Source: Pseudomonas sp. DTU12.3 (GTDB lineage: Bacteria; Pseudomonadota; Gammaproteobacteria; Pseudomonadales; Pseudomonadaceae). Taken from it: 64,000 nucleotides of DNA. The translations under genes and the position numbers were made by a program. Location: the NCBI RefSeq assembly GCF_004124275.1, contig NZ_CP027218.1, positions 3,971,501-4,035,500 of the forward strand. Direction: 5' to 3'. The notes under the pieces were generated by a model that saw only the letters and a list, made by a program, of their open reading frames with translations, had not been told where the DNA came from and ran no database searches. Position 1 is the stretch's first letter; every line of letters starts with the position of its first letter. Shown in pieces: positions 16,440 to 25,165 of the stretch.

Positions 16440-17675
16440 ATGACCCAAGCGTATGAACCGCTGCGTCTGCACGTCCCTGAACCCTCGGGCCGTCCAGGCT
16501 GCAAAACCGATTTTTCCTACCTGCATCTGACCGATGCCGGTACGGTGCGCAAACCTTCCATCGACGTCGAACCTGCCGACACCGCCGACCTGGCGCGTGG
16601 GCTTATTCGTGTGCTCGACGATCAGGGCAACGCCCTCGGCCCATGGGCCGAGAACGTGCCGGTCGAGATTCTGCGTAAAGGCATGCGCGCCATGCTCAAG
16701 ACGCGCATCTACGACAACCGTATGGTCGTTGCCCAGCGTCAGAAAAAAATGTCGTTCTACATGCAGAGCCTCGGCGAAGAAGCCATCGGCAGCGCCCAGG
16801 CGTTGGCCTTGAACATCGACGACATGTGCTTTCCGACCTACCGTCAGCAAAGCATCCTGATGGCTCGCGAAGTGCCACTGGTCGACCTGATCTGCCAACT
16901 GCTGTCCAACGAGCGCGATCCGCTCAAGGGTCGCCAGTTGCCGATCATGTACTCGGTCAAGGAAGCAGGTTTCTTCACCATTTCCGGCAACCTCGCGACC
17001 CAGTTCATTCAGGCCGTCGGCTGGGGCATGGCGTCGGCGATCAAGGGCGACACCAAAATCGCCTCGGCGTGGATTGGCGACGGCGCCACCGCCGAATCGG
17101 ACTTCCACACCGCCCTCACCTTCGCCCACGTTTATCGCGCGCCGGTGATCCTCAACGTGGTCAACAACCAATGGGCAATTTCGACCTTCCAGGCGATTGC
17201 CGGCGGTGAAGCCACCACTTTCGCCGGACGCGGCGTCGGTTGCGGCATCGCTTCGCTGCGGGTTGATGGCAACGACTTCTACGCTGTTTATGCGGCATCT
17301 GCCTGGGCTGCCGAACGCGCCCGCCGCAACCTCGGCCCGACCATGATCGAATGGGTCACCTACCGCGCCGGCCCGCACTCGACCTCCGACGATCCGTCGA
17401 AATACCGTCCGGCCGATGACTGGAGCCACTTCCCGCTCGGCGACCCGATAGCGCGCCTGAAACAGCACCTGATCAAGGTCGGCCACTGGTCGGAAGAAGA
17501 GCACGGCGCCGTCAGCGCCGAACTCGAAGCCGAAGTGATTGCTGCGCAGAAACAGGCCGAACAGTACGGCACCCTCGCCGGCGGGCAGATTCCAAGCGCC
17601 GCAACCATGTTCGAAGACGTCTACAAAGAGATGCCGGAGCACTTGAAGCGCCAGCGTCAGCAGTTGGGGATCTGA
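16440..17675 (+). CDS. bkdA1: Branched-chain 2-oxoacid dehydrogenase E1 alpha subunit
   Basis: A 411-residue thiamine-diphosphate enzyme subunit. The ThDP motif begins with GDGATAESDFHTALTFAH near residue 213 and ends with VVNNQWAIS about 30 residues later. The YRAGPHSTSDDPSKYRP phosphorylation-loop segment typical of E1 alpha is present. With BkdA2 it decarboxylates 2-oxoisovalerate, 2-oxoisocaproate and 2-oxo-3-methylvalerate. It is the first gene of bkdA1-bkdA2-bkdB-lpdV; bkdA2 starts one base after its stop. Confidence 0.96.
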   Translation: MTQAYEPLRLHVPEPSGRPGCKTDFSYLHLTDAGTVRKPSIDVEPADTADLARGLIRVLDDQGNALGPWAENVPVEILRKGMRAMLKTRIYDNRMVVAQRQKKMSFYMQSLGEEAIGSAQALALNIDDMCFPTYRQQSILMAREVPLVDLICQLLSNERDPLKGRQLPIMYSVKEAGFFTISGNLATQFIQAVGWGMASAIKGDTKIASAWIGDGATAESDFHTALTFAHVYRAPVILNVVNNQWAISTFQAIAGGEATTFAGRGVGCGIASLRVDGNDFYAVYAASAWAAERARRNLGPTMIEWVTYRAGPHSTSDDPSKYRPADDWSHFPLGDPIARLKQHLIKVGHWSEEEHGAVSAELEAEVIAAQKQAEQYGTLAGGQIPSAATMFEDVYKEMPEHLKRQRQQLGI

Positions 17676-17676
17676 C

Positions 17677-18735
17677 ATGAACGATCACAACAACAATATT
17701 CAGTTGGAAACCGCCATGACCACGACCACCATGACCATGATCCAGGCCCTGCGCTCGGCCATGGATGTGATGCTTGAGCGTGACGACAACGTGGTGGTGT
17801 TCGGTCAGGACGTCGGCTACTTCGGCGGCGTGTTCCGTTGCACCGAAGGCCTGCAGACCAAGTACGGCGCCTCGCGTGTGTTCGATGCGCCGATCTCGGA
17901 AAGCGGCATCGTCGGCGTCGCCGTGGGCATGGGTGCCTACGGCCTGCGCCCGGTCGCCGAGATCCAGTTCGCTGACTACGTTTACCCGGCGTCCGACCAG
18001 ATCATTTCCGAAGCGGCGCGCCTGCGCTATCGCTCGGCCGGAGAGTTCACCGCGCCGATGACCCTGCGCATGCCTTGCGGCGGCGGCATCTACGGCGGGC
18101 AGACGCACAGCCAGAGCATCGAGGCGATGTTCACTCAGGTGTGCGGTTTGCGCACCGTAATGCCATCCAACCCGTATGACGCCAAAGGCCTGCTGATCGC
18201 CTCCATCGAAAACGATGATCCGGTGATCTTTCTTGAGCCGAAACGCCTGTACAACGGCCCGTTCGACGGCCACCACGACCGCCCGGTAACGCCGTGGTCG
18301 AAACACCCGCAAGCGCAGGTTCCGGACGGTTACTACACTGTGCCGCTGGACGTTGCCGCGATCACCCGTCCGGGCAAAGACGTGACGGTGCTGACTTACG
18401 GCACCACCGTGTATGTCTCGCAAGTCGCTGCCGAAGAAAGCGGCGTCGATGCCGAAGTCATCGACCTGCGCAGCCTGTGGCCGCTGGACCTGGAAACCAT
18501 CGTCAAATCGGTGAAGAAAACCGGCCGTTGCGTGGTGGTACACGAAGCCACTCGCACCTGCGGTTTCGGCGCGGAGCTGGTGTCGCTGGTGCAAGAGCAT
18601 TGCTTCCATCACCTGGAAGCGCCGATCGAACGCGTCACTGGTTGGGACACTCCCTACCCGCACGCGCAGGAGTGGGCGTATTTCCCAGGGCCGTCCCGAG
18701 TGGGCGCGGCGTTGAAACGGGTTATGGAGGTCTGA
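17677..18735 (+). CDS. bkdA2: Branched-chain 2-oxoacid dehydrogenase E1 beta subunit
   Basis: A 352-residue transketolase-like beta subunit. Seen: FGQDVGYFGGVFRCTEGLQ near the start, FDAPISESGIVGVAVGMGAYG, EIQFADYVYPASDQI, and a C-terminal VVVHEATRTCGFGAELVSLV. The start MNDHNNNIQLETAM agrees with known Pseudomonas BkdA2 proteins. It is tightly packed between bkdA1 and bkdB, with no gap to the latter, which implies co-translation and stoichiometric assembly of the alpha2beta2 E1. Confidence 0.96.
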   Translation: MNDHNNNIQLETAMTTTTMTMIQALRSAMDVMLERDDNVVVFGQDVGYFGGVFRCTEGLQTKYGASRVFDAPISESGIVGVAVGMGAYGLRPVAEIQFADYVYPASDQIISEAARLRYRSAGEFTAPMTLRMPCGGGIYGGQTHSQSIEAMFTQVCGLRTVMPSNPYDAKGLLIASIENDDPVIFLEPKRLYNGPFDGHHDRPVTPWSKHPQAQVPDGYYTVPLDVAAITRPGKDVTVLTYGTTVYVSQVAAEESGVDAEVIDLRSLWPLDLETIVKSVKKTGRCVVVHEATRTCGFGAELVSLVQEHCFHHLEAPIERVTGWDTPYPHAQEWAYFPGPSRVGAALKRVMEV

Positions 18736-20007
18736 ATGGGCACGCACGTTATCAAGATGCCGGACATCGGCGAAGGCATCGCAGAAGTAGAACTGTCGCA
18801 ATGGCACGTCAAGGTCGGCGATCTGGTGGTTGAAGATCAGGTGCTGGCGGACGTGATGACCGACAAGGCGATGGTCGATATTCCGTCGCCGGTGCACGGC
18901 AAGGTGATTGCCCTCGGTGGTCAGCCGGGTGAAGTGATGGCGGTTGGCAGTGTGCTGATCAGCATTGAGGTTGAAGGTGCTGGCAATCTGAAAGAATCCG
19001 CTGCGCCGACTGCCGTCAAAGAAGCGCCGGCTGCGCCGAAAGTTGAAGCCGTTGTTGAGAGCAAATCTGCTGCTGCCGCCCCGCGTCCGGCTGCCGTTTG
19101 CCAAGGCCCGATGGTTGCTCGCGAAGCAGACGAACGCCCACTCGCCTCCCCGGCCGTGCGCAAACATGCGCTGGATCTGGGCATTCAATTACGTCTGGTG
19201 CGCGGTTCCGGCCCGGCCGGTCGTGTGCTGCATGACGACCTTGAAGCCTATCTTGCGCAGGGTCAGTCGAACGCTTCGGCCCCGGTTGCTGCTGCTTACG
19301 CCCAGCGTAATGACGAAGAACAGATTCAAGTGATCGGCATGCGCCGCAAAATCGCCCAGCGCATGCAGGACGCGACCCAGCGCGCCGCACACTTCAGTTA
19401 TGTCGAGGAAATCGACGTCACTGCGATTGAAGAGCTGCGTGCGCACCTGAACGAAAAACACGGCGCCAGCCGTGGCAAGTTGACCTTGCTGCCGTTCCTC
19501 GTCCGCGCCTTGGTCGTCGCCCTGCGCGACTTCCCGCAAATGAACGCCCGTTACGACGACGAAGCCCAGGTCATCACTCGCCTCGGCGCCGTGCATGTCG
19601 GCGTCGCCACGCAAAGCGATGTCGGCCTGATGGTGCCGGTGGTGCGTCACGCCGAAGCGCGCAGCTTGTGGGACAACGCCGCCGAGATCTCGCGCTTGGC
19701 CAACGCCGCGCGCAATGGCAAGGCCAGCCGCGATGAGTTGTCCGGTTCGACCATCACCCTGACCAGCCTCGGTGCACTCGGCGGCATTGTCAGCACGCCG
19801 GTGCTGAACCTGCCGGAAGTGGCGATCGTCGGCGTCAACAAAATCGTCGAACGGCCGATGGTCGTCAAAGGCCAGGTGGTGATCCGCAAGATGATGAACC
19901 TCTCCAGCTCGTTCGATCACCGCGTGGTCGACGGCATGGACGCGGCACTCTTCATCCAGGCCATTCGTGGCCTGATCGAACAACCTGCCACTTTGTTTGT
20001 GGAGTAA
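18736..20007 (+). CDS. bkdB: Branched-chain 2-oxoacid dehydrogenase E2 (dihydrolipoyl acyltransferase)
   Basis: A 423-residue E2 core protein. One lipoyl domain (residues 1-80) has the modified lysine at K44 (VMTDKAMVDIP). An Ala/Pro linker follows, then a peripheral-subunit-binding domain around 138-175 (ASPAVRKHALDLGI...GRVLHDDLEAYL). The catalytic domain ends with the active-site SSSFDHRVVDGMDAALF. It transfers the branched acyl group to CoA. It is followed by lpdV after 7 bp. Confidence 0.96.
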   Translation: MGTHVIKMPDIGEGIAEVELSQWHVKVGDLVVEDQVLADVMTDKAMVDIPSPVHGKVIALGGQPGEVMAVGSVLISIEVEGAGNLKESAAPTAVKEAPAAPKVEAVVESKSAAAAPRPAAVCQGPMVAREADERPLASPAVRKHALDLGIQLRLVRGSGPAGRVLHDDLEAYLAQGQSNASAPVAAAYAQRNDEEQIQVIGMRRKIAQRMQDATQRAAHFSYVEEIDVTAIEELRAHLNEKHGASRGKLTLLPFLVRALVVALRDFPQMNARYDDEAQVITRLGAVHVGVATQSDVGLMVPVVRHAEARSLWDNAAEISRLANAARNGKASRDELSGSTITLTSLGALGGIVSTPVLNLPEVAIVGVNKIVERPMVVKGQVVIRKMMNLSSSFDHRVVDGMDAALFIQAIRGLIEQPATLFVE

Positions 20008-20014
20008 GGCGCGC

Positions 20015-21388
20015 ATGCAATCTCTGAACACTACGCTGCTGATCATCGGCGGCGGCCCCGGCGGTTATGTAACGGCGATTCGCGCCGGGCAACTGGGCAT
20101 TCCGACGATTCTGGTCGAAGGCCAATCGCTGGGCGGCACGTGCCTGAACATCGGCTGCATCCCGTCGAAAGCGCTGATCCATGTCGCTGAGCAGTTTCAC
20201 CAGACTCAACATCACAGTCAGCATTCGGCGTTGGGTATCAGCGTTTCCGCGCCGACGCTCGACATCACTAAAAGTGTCGAGTGGAAGGACGGCATCGTTG
20301 ATCGCCTGACCACTGGCGTGGCTGCCCTGCTGAAGAAAAACAAGGTTCAGATCATCAATGGCTGGGCGAAAGTCATCGACGGCAAAACCGTGGATGTCGG
20401 CGACACGCGCATTCAGTGCGAGCACTTGGTGCTGGCGACCGGTTCGACCAGCGTCAATCTGCCGATTCTGCCGATTGGCGGGCCGGTGATCTCTTCCACC
20501 GAGGCGCTGGCGCCGACATCCGTGCCGAAACGTCTGGTGGTGGTGGGCGGTGGTTACATTGGTCTGGAACTGGGTATCGCGTATCGCAAGCTCGGCGCCG
20601 ACGTCAGTGTGGTCGAGGCGCAGGATCGTATCCTGCCAGCCTACGACGCCGAACTGACGCAACCGGTGCATGACGCGTTGAAGCAACTCGGCGTGAAGCT
20701 GTATTTGAAACACAGCGTGCTGGGTTTCGACGGCACCTTGCAGGTGCGCGATCCCGAGGGCGAAACCCTCAATCTGGAAACCGATCAGGTGCTGGTCGCC
20801 GTGGGTCGTAAGCCGAATACCCAGGGCTGGAACCTCGAAGCACTGAATCTGGACATGAACGGTTCGGCGATCAAGATCGACAGCCGCTGCCAGACCAGCA
20901 TGCGCAACGTCTACGCCATCGGCGACTTGAGCGGCGAGCCGATGCTGGCCCACCGTGCGATGGCTCAGGGCGAGATGGTTGCCGAGTTGATCAGCGGTAA
21001 AACCCGCGAATTCAGCCCGACGGCGATTGCTGCGGTGTGCTTTACCGATCCGGAACTGGTGGTGGTCGGCAAGACGCCGGACGAGGCCAAGGCTGCCGGG
21101 CTGGACTGCATCGTTTCCAGTTTCCCGTTCGCCGCCAATGGCCGGGCGATGACGCTGGAGTCGAAAAGCGGCTTCGTGCGCGTGGTCGCTCGTCGGGATA
21201 ACCATGTGATTGTCGGTTGGCAAGCGGTGGGCGTCGGGGTTTCCGAATTGTCCACGGCGTTTGCGCAAAGCCTCGAAATGGGCGCGCGGCTGGAAGACAT
21301 CGGCGGCACCATTCATGCGCATCCCACCTTGGGTGAAGCGGTGCAGGAAGCAGCGTTGCGTGCCCTCGGGCATGCGTTGCACCTGTAG
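20015..21388 (+). CDS. lpdV: Dihydrolipoyl dehydrogenase E3 of the branched-chain complex
   Basis: A 457-residue flavoprotein disulfide reductase. The FAD motif is GGGPGGYVTAIRAGQLG and the redox disulfide is C43-C48 (GGTCLNIGCIPSKAL). The NAD motif is VVGGGYIGLELGIAYRKLG and the C-terminal active-site histidine is in IHAHPTLGEAVQEAAL. The ATG at 20015 follows GGAG/AAGG; a longer reading would overlap bkdB. It is the E3 dedicated to the branched-chain complex and closes the operon. A degraded REP pair follows. Confidence 0.95.
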   Translation: MQSLNTTLLIIGGGPGGYVTAIRAGQLGIPTILVEGQSLGGTCLNIGCIPSKALIHVAEQFHQTQHHSQHSALGISVSAPTLDITKSVEWKDGIVDRLTTGVAALLKKNKVQIINGWAKVIDGKTVDVGDTRIQCEHLVLATGSTSVNLPILPIGGPVISSTEALAPTSVPKRLVVVGGGYIGLELGIAYRKLGADVSVVEAQDRILPAYDAELTQPVHDALKQLGVKLYLKHSVLGFDGTLQVRDPEGETLNLETDQVLVAVGRKPNTQGWNLEALNLDMNGSAIKIDSRCQTSMRNVYAIGDLSGEPMLAHRAMAQGEMVAELISGKTREFSPTAIAAVCFTDPELVVVGKTPDEAKAAGLDCIVSSFPFAANGRAMTLESKSGFVRVVARRDNHVIVGWQAVGVGVSELSTAFAQSLEMGARLEDIGGTIHAHPTLGEAVQEAALRALGHALHL

Positions 21389-21392
21389 GCCC

Positions 21393-21474
21393 CTTCGCGA
21401 GCAGGCTCGCTCCCACATTTGAAATGCACTTCCCTGTGGGAGCGACGGTGCGACGATTCGACCTGCTCGCGAAT
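21393..21474. repeat. REP pair, one arm degenerate
   Basis: A clean arm TTCGCGAGCAGGCTCGCTCC at about 21394-21413. The opposite arm (21435-21473) carries an insertion or substitution (GACGGTGCGACGATTCGACC) before CTGCTCGCGAA. Confidence 0.8.
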
Positions 21475-21617
21475 TCTTGAGGTCAACACGAACTATCTGT
21501 CTGTCATCCGATAGTCCGGGCTGCGAAACCGCTCAAGAATGAAGTATTGTTGTGCCCATCCAAAAAACGTCAGAAGCCTTGAACCGTTTCGACGGTTGTT
21601 CAGTGATAGAGGGTGTC

Positions 21618-22637
21618 ATGGGTAACGAAAGCATCAATTGGGACAAGCTGGGTTTTGACTACATCAAGACCGACAAACGCTATCTGTCGTACTTTCGCGA
21701 TGGCGAGTGGGACAAAGGCACCCTGACCGAAGACAACGTGCTGCACATCAGCGAAGGCTCGACTGCCCTTCACTATGGCCAGCAGTGCTTCGAAGGCATG
21801 AAGGCCTATCGTTGCAAGGACGGCTCGATCAACCTGTTCCGCCCGGACCAGAACGCCCTGCGTATGCAACGCAGCTGCGCGCGTCTGCTGATGCCGACAG
21901 TCGACACCGAGCAGTTCATCGAAGCCTGTAAGGAAGTGGTGCGTGCCAACGAGCGCTTCATTCCGCCATACGGCACTGGCGGCGCGCTGTACCTGCGCCC
22001 GTTCGTGATCGGCGTCGGTGACAACATCGGCGTGCGCACTGCCCCCGAGTTCATTTTCTCGATCTTCTGCATCCCGGTCGGCGCCTACTTCAAGGGCGGC
22101 CTGACCCCGCACAACTTCCAGATCTCCAGCTACGACCGCGCTGCCCCACAAGGCACCGGCGCGGCCAAGGTCGGTGGCAACTACGCGGCCAGCCTGATGC
22201 CGGGCTCGAAAGCCAAGAAAGCCAACTTCGCTGACGCGATCTACCTGGACCCGATGACCCACACCAAAATCGAGGAAGTCGGCTCGGCCAACTTCTTCGG
22301 GATCACCCACGACAACAAGTTCATTACCCCGAACTCGCCGTCCGTTCTGCCAGGCATCACCCGCCTGTCGCTGATCGAACTGGCGAAATCGCGTCTGGGC
22401 CTGGAAGTGGTTGAAGGCGACGTGCTGATCGACAAACTGTCGGACTTCAAGGAAGCCGGCGCTTGCGGTACCGCGGCGGTGATCACGCCGATCGGTGGCA
22501 TCAGCTACAACGATCATCTGCATGTATTCCACAGCGAGACCGAAGTGGGTCCGGTTACCCAGAAGCTTTATAAAGAGCTGACGGGTGTACAGACCGGCGA
22601 CATCGAGGCGCCAGCGGGTTGGATCGTCAAGGTTTGA
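21618..22637 (+). CDS. ilvE: Branched-chain amino acid aminotransferase
   Basis: A 339-residue fold-type IV PLP enzyme, length and motifs of the long IlvE class. Seen: STALHYGQQCFEGMKAYR, the PLP-lysine segment GTGAAKVGGNYAASL (about K184), EEVGSANFFGI, and the late GTAAVITPIGGI. It interconverts Leu/Ile/Val with their 2-oxo acids, feeding substrates to the bkd complex encoded just upstream. The ATG at 21618 has AGAGGG in front. It is not in the bkd operon itself, since about 230 bp including a REP pair and a probable promoter intervene. Confidence 0.94.
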   Translation: MGNESINWDKLGFDYIKTDKRYLSYFRDGEWDKGTLTEDNVLHISEGSTALHYGQQCFEGMKAYRCKDGSINLFRPDQNALRMQRSCARLLMPTVDTEQFIEACKEVVRANERFIPPYGTGGALYLRPFVIGVGDNIGVRTAPEFIFSIFCIPVGAYFKGGLTPHNFQISSYDRAAPQGTGAAKVGGNYAASLMPGSKAKKANFADAIYLDPMTHTKIEEVGSANFFGITHDNKFITPNSPSVLPGITRLSLIELAKSRLGLEVVEGDVLIDKLSDFKEAGACGTAAVITPIGGISYNDHLHVFHSETEVGPVTQKLYKELTGVQTGDIEAPAGWIVKV

Positions 22638-22657
22638 TTTGACGGGTGTTGATGTAG

Positions 22658-22695
22658 AAAAGCCCTCCACCGAGTGATTGGTGGGGGGCTTTTTT
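22658..22695 (+). terminator. Rho-independent terminator after ilvE
   Basis: AAAGCCCTCCACC and GGTGGGGGGCTT form a GC-rich hairpin around a short loop, followed by a run of six T residues. Confidence 0.85.
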
Positions 22696-22734
22696 GCGTT
22701 TGGTGGGGATTTTTGTGTAAGGCTGGAGATCTTT

Positions 22735-22915
22735 TCCCCCTCACCCCAGCCCTCCCGAAACGTCGGACCGCCCCCAAGGGGGCGAGGGGGAAAGGGGGCC
22801 GATCTCGGTTGTTCTCCAGACCGAAGTTCGACGCAAACTTTCAGGTCGATGTAGGTCGGGAGAACACCTCGGTCGGCTCCCTCTCCCTCCGGGAGAGGGC
22901 TGGGGTGAGGGTAGG
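22735..22915. repeat. Large palindromic repeat, CCCTCACCCCAGCCCTC type
   Basis: Outer arms CCCTCACCCCAGCCCTCCC (about 22739-22757) and GGGAGAGGGCTGGGGTGAGG (about 22892-22911) enclose a second inverted pair around TTGTTCTCC and GGAGAACA. It is a different family from the REPs. Its right half is read as the last codons of the minus-strand gene ending at 22841. Confidence 0.8.
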
Positions 22916-23746
22916 CTTTTCGCTCTTCAAGGCAATTCGTTTGCCAGAACGATCAGCTATCCCACTCGCCTGCCCATTCTGCTGCTTGCCCATCCGCGCC
23001 TGTGTAATCAGTCCAGGGATCAACTCGCCCTCCGGCAGATTCTTCCAGAACCGCACCGGCAAATGCCCTTGCATGACTTTCTCGTTCAACCGCGCCGGGT
23101 TGAAGATGTGGCGGTAATAGGTCAGCCACAGTTCGCCATGCGGATCGTCGACGTTCTGCGCCAACTGCTGCCATTCCAGCGGGCATTGGCGCTGATGGAT
23201 CAGTTGTTCGCCATCGTAATAAACCCCGTCACGCGGCGTGGCGATCAGCCAGCGATGCTGGCCCATGCGCCCGACGAAATGCTCGCTGGCGCTGCGCAGG
23301 ATGTCGTGGGCCGGTTCGTGCCACGCGACATATTGCGGGCCAGCACTGGATGACGGGCGCTCGATGAAACGCACAAAGGCATGCAGGTGATGCGCTTCAC
23401 GGTTGACTTGTTTGATCCGCCGCTGCAACTCGCTGCCCAGTTTGTCACCGGCCATCATTGCCGTGCGATCGCCGTGGCTGACGCGCCACAACACTTCGTA
23501 AAGCAGACTCCAGCGTTGATCGCCTCGATATTGCGCCGCTTGCTCCAATGTATCGAGCAACACGCGCGGGATCTTCGCCATAAACGGCCCCTGCCCTTCC
23601 GGCACCGGATCATCATCATTGGCAAACAGATCGCCCACGCCTTCCGATGCCCAACTCACCAGGCTTGGATCGACTTCATGGCTGAGTAGCCAGCGCGCTT
23701 GTTGGCGCCAGGTGCCGAACAGGTCGTCGCAATCGAGATTGATCAT
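22841..23746 (-). CDS. TIGR03915/DUF4130-type DNA-metabolism partner protein
   Basis: A 301-residue protein resembling the TIGR03915 family, which is paired with a radical SAM protein and has a uracil-DNA-glycosylase-related DUF4130 region (HDILRSASEHFVGRMGQHRWLIATPRDGVYYDG). It starts at the ATG at 23746, which overlaps the stop of the radical SAM gene (ATGA, 23743-23746). The last 30 residues or so (KPTLTPALSRREREPTEV) are encoded by the large palindromic repeat, so the natural C-terminus appears replaced or extended. Function in DNA repair is proposed for the family, not proven here. Confidence 0.82.
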   Translation of the reverse strand: MINLDCDDLFGTWRQQARWLLSHEVDPSLVSWASEGVGDLFANDDDPVPEGQGPFMAKIPRVLLDTLEQAAQYRGDQRWSLLYEVLWRVSHGDRTAMMAGDKLGSELQRRIKQVNREAHHLHAFVRFIERPSSSAGPQYVAWHEPAHDILRSASEHFVGRMGQHRWLIATPRDGVYYDGEQLIHQRQCPLEWQQLAQNVDDPHGELWLTYYRHIFNPARLNEKVMQGHLPVRFWKNLPEGELIPGLITQARMGKQQNGQASGIADRSGKRIALKSEKPTLTPALSRREREPTEVFSRPTST

Positions 23747-24963
23747 CCCCACAGTCCCATCTGCTGCGGCATCGGCCGGTCGCGCAATTGCTGATAAAGC
23801 AAATGGCTGGTGACTTCGGCCTGCTGCGGATGGTAGTCGCTGGTGATGATGAACGGTTTGGCCTTGGCCAGTACGCAGCGCATGCGCGCGACATCTTCAT
23901 AGCGGATCTTTCGTTGCCGGCGCAGTTCGACCAGACGTTCGGTGGTGCGCAGGCCGATGCCCGGGATGCGCGCGATCAGCGACGCTTCGGCGCGGTTCAA
24001 ATCGAGTGGAAACACCTCGCGATTCTGCAACGCCCACGCCAGTTTCGGGTCGATGTCCAAGGCCAGATTGCCTGGCCCCTTGAGCAACTCGTCGGCGCGG
24101 TACCCGTAGCTGCGCAGGAGAAAATCGGCCTGGTACAAACGGTGTTCGCGCATCAGCGGCGGCGCGGCCAGCGGCACGCTTTTCGGGCTGTCGGGGATCG
24201 GGCTGAACGCGGAATAGTAAACGCGGCGCAAGCGGTAGTTGCCGTACAGCGACTGAGCGCTGTGCAAGATTGTGCTGTCGTCGGTGTCATCGGCGCCGAC
24301 GATCATTTGCGTACTCTGTCCGGCAGGCGCGAACTTCGCCGAACGGGGTTCGTTAAGCACTGTTTGCACACCGGTGTAGATGGTGTTCATCGCCTGTTTG
24401 ATCGAGACAATATCTTTCTCCGGCGCCAGGGTTTGCAGGCTGGCATCGGTGGGCAGTTCGATGTTCACGCTCAGGCGATCGGCGTAGCGCCCCGCTTCCT
24501 CGATCAGCGCCGGATCCGCGTCGGGAATGGTCTTGAGGTGGATGTAGCCGCGAAATTCATGCACTTCACGCAACAGCTTCGCCACCCGCACCAGTTGCTC
24601 CATGGTGTAGTCCGCCGAACGGATGATCCCGGAGCTGAGGAACAGCCCGCTGACGCAGTTGCGCCGGTAGAAATCCAGGGTCAGCGCCACCACTTCTTCA
24701 GGCGTGAAGCGCGCGCGGGGAACGTCGCTGGAGCGGCGATTGACGCAGTACTGGCAATCGTAAAGGCAGAAATTGGTCAGCAGGACTTTCAACAACGACA
24801 CGCAACGCCCGTCCGGCGTGTAGCTGTGGCAGATGCCCATGCCATCAGTCGAGCCCAGCCCGCTCTTGCCCTCGGAGCTGCGCTTGGGCGCGCCGCTGCT
24901 TGCGCAGGAGGCGTCGTACTTGGCGGCGTCGGCGAGGATGCTGAGCTTGTCGATGATTTGCAT
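23743..24963 (-). CDS. Putative DNA modification/repair radical SAM protein (TIGR03916 type)
   Basis: A 406-residue radical SAM enzyme. The [4Fe-4S] cluster motif is C66xxxC70xxC73 (FCLYDCQYCVNR). A GMGICHSYTPDGRC segment precedes it. The C-terminus has a helix-hairpin-helix-like stretch, RIPGIGLRTTERLVELRRQR, suited to DNA binding. It is the first gene of a two-gene unit with the TIGR03915-type protein. Its upstream region contains a consensus LexA box 16 bp from the ATG, so SOS induction is predicted. The chemical reaction is unknown. Confidence 0.88.
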   Translation of the reverse strand: MQIIDKLSILADAAKYDASCASSGAPKRSSEGKSGLGSTDGMGICHSYTPDGRCVSLLKVLLTNFCLYDCQYCVNRRSSDVPRARFTPEEVVALTLDFYRRNCVSGLFLSSGIIRSADYTMEQLVRVAKLLREVHEFRGYIHLKTIPDADPALIEEAGRYADRLSVNIELPTDASLQTLAPEKDIVSIKQAMNTIYTGVQTVLNEPRSAKFAPAGQSTQMIVGADDTDDSTILHSAQSLYGNYRLRRVYYSAFSPIPDSPKSVPLAAPPLMREHRLYQADFLLRSYGYRADELLKGPGNLALDIDPKLAWALQNREVFPLDLNRAEASLIARIPGIGLRTTERLVELRRQRKIRYEDVARMRCVLAKAKPFIITSDYHPQQAEVTSHLLYQQLRDRPMPQQMGLWG

Positions 24964-24978
24964 GGCGCGGGCTCTTTA

Positions 24979-24994
24979 CTGTTTGGATATACAG
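24979..24994. promoter_or_regulatory. LexA (SOS) box
   Basis: CTGTTTGGATATACAG fits the CTGT-N8-ACAG LexA consensus exactly. It lies 15 bp upstream of the radical SAM start codon (minus strand), where LexA would block its promoter. Confidence 0.82.
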
Positions 24995-25054
24995 TATAGA
25001 GTCGGATGCGGGGTTACAAGGTGGCAGATGCGCACCTCGTCGGGCGGAAGCTCA

Positions 25055-25165
25055 AGATCAAAAGATCGCAGCGTTCCGCAGCTCCTGCATGGATTCGGTA
25101 AAGTCGGGTTTATCCGGTGATCAAACTCCCTGTAGGAGCTGCCGAAGGCTGCGATCTTTTGATCT
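25055..25165. repeat. REPIN with unequal arms
   Basis: The left arm is degenerate (GCAGCGTTCCGCAGCTCCTGCA) and the right arm is canonical (TGTAGGAGCTGCCGAAGGCT). The right arm is translated as the end of the minus-strand ArsR-like gene. Confidence 0.85.
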
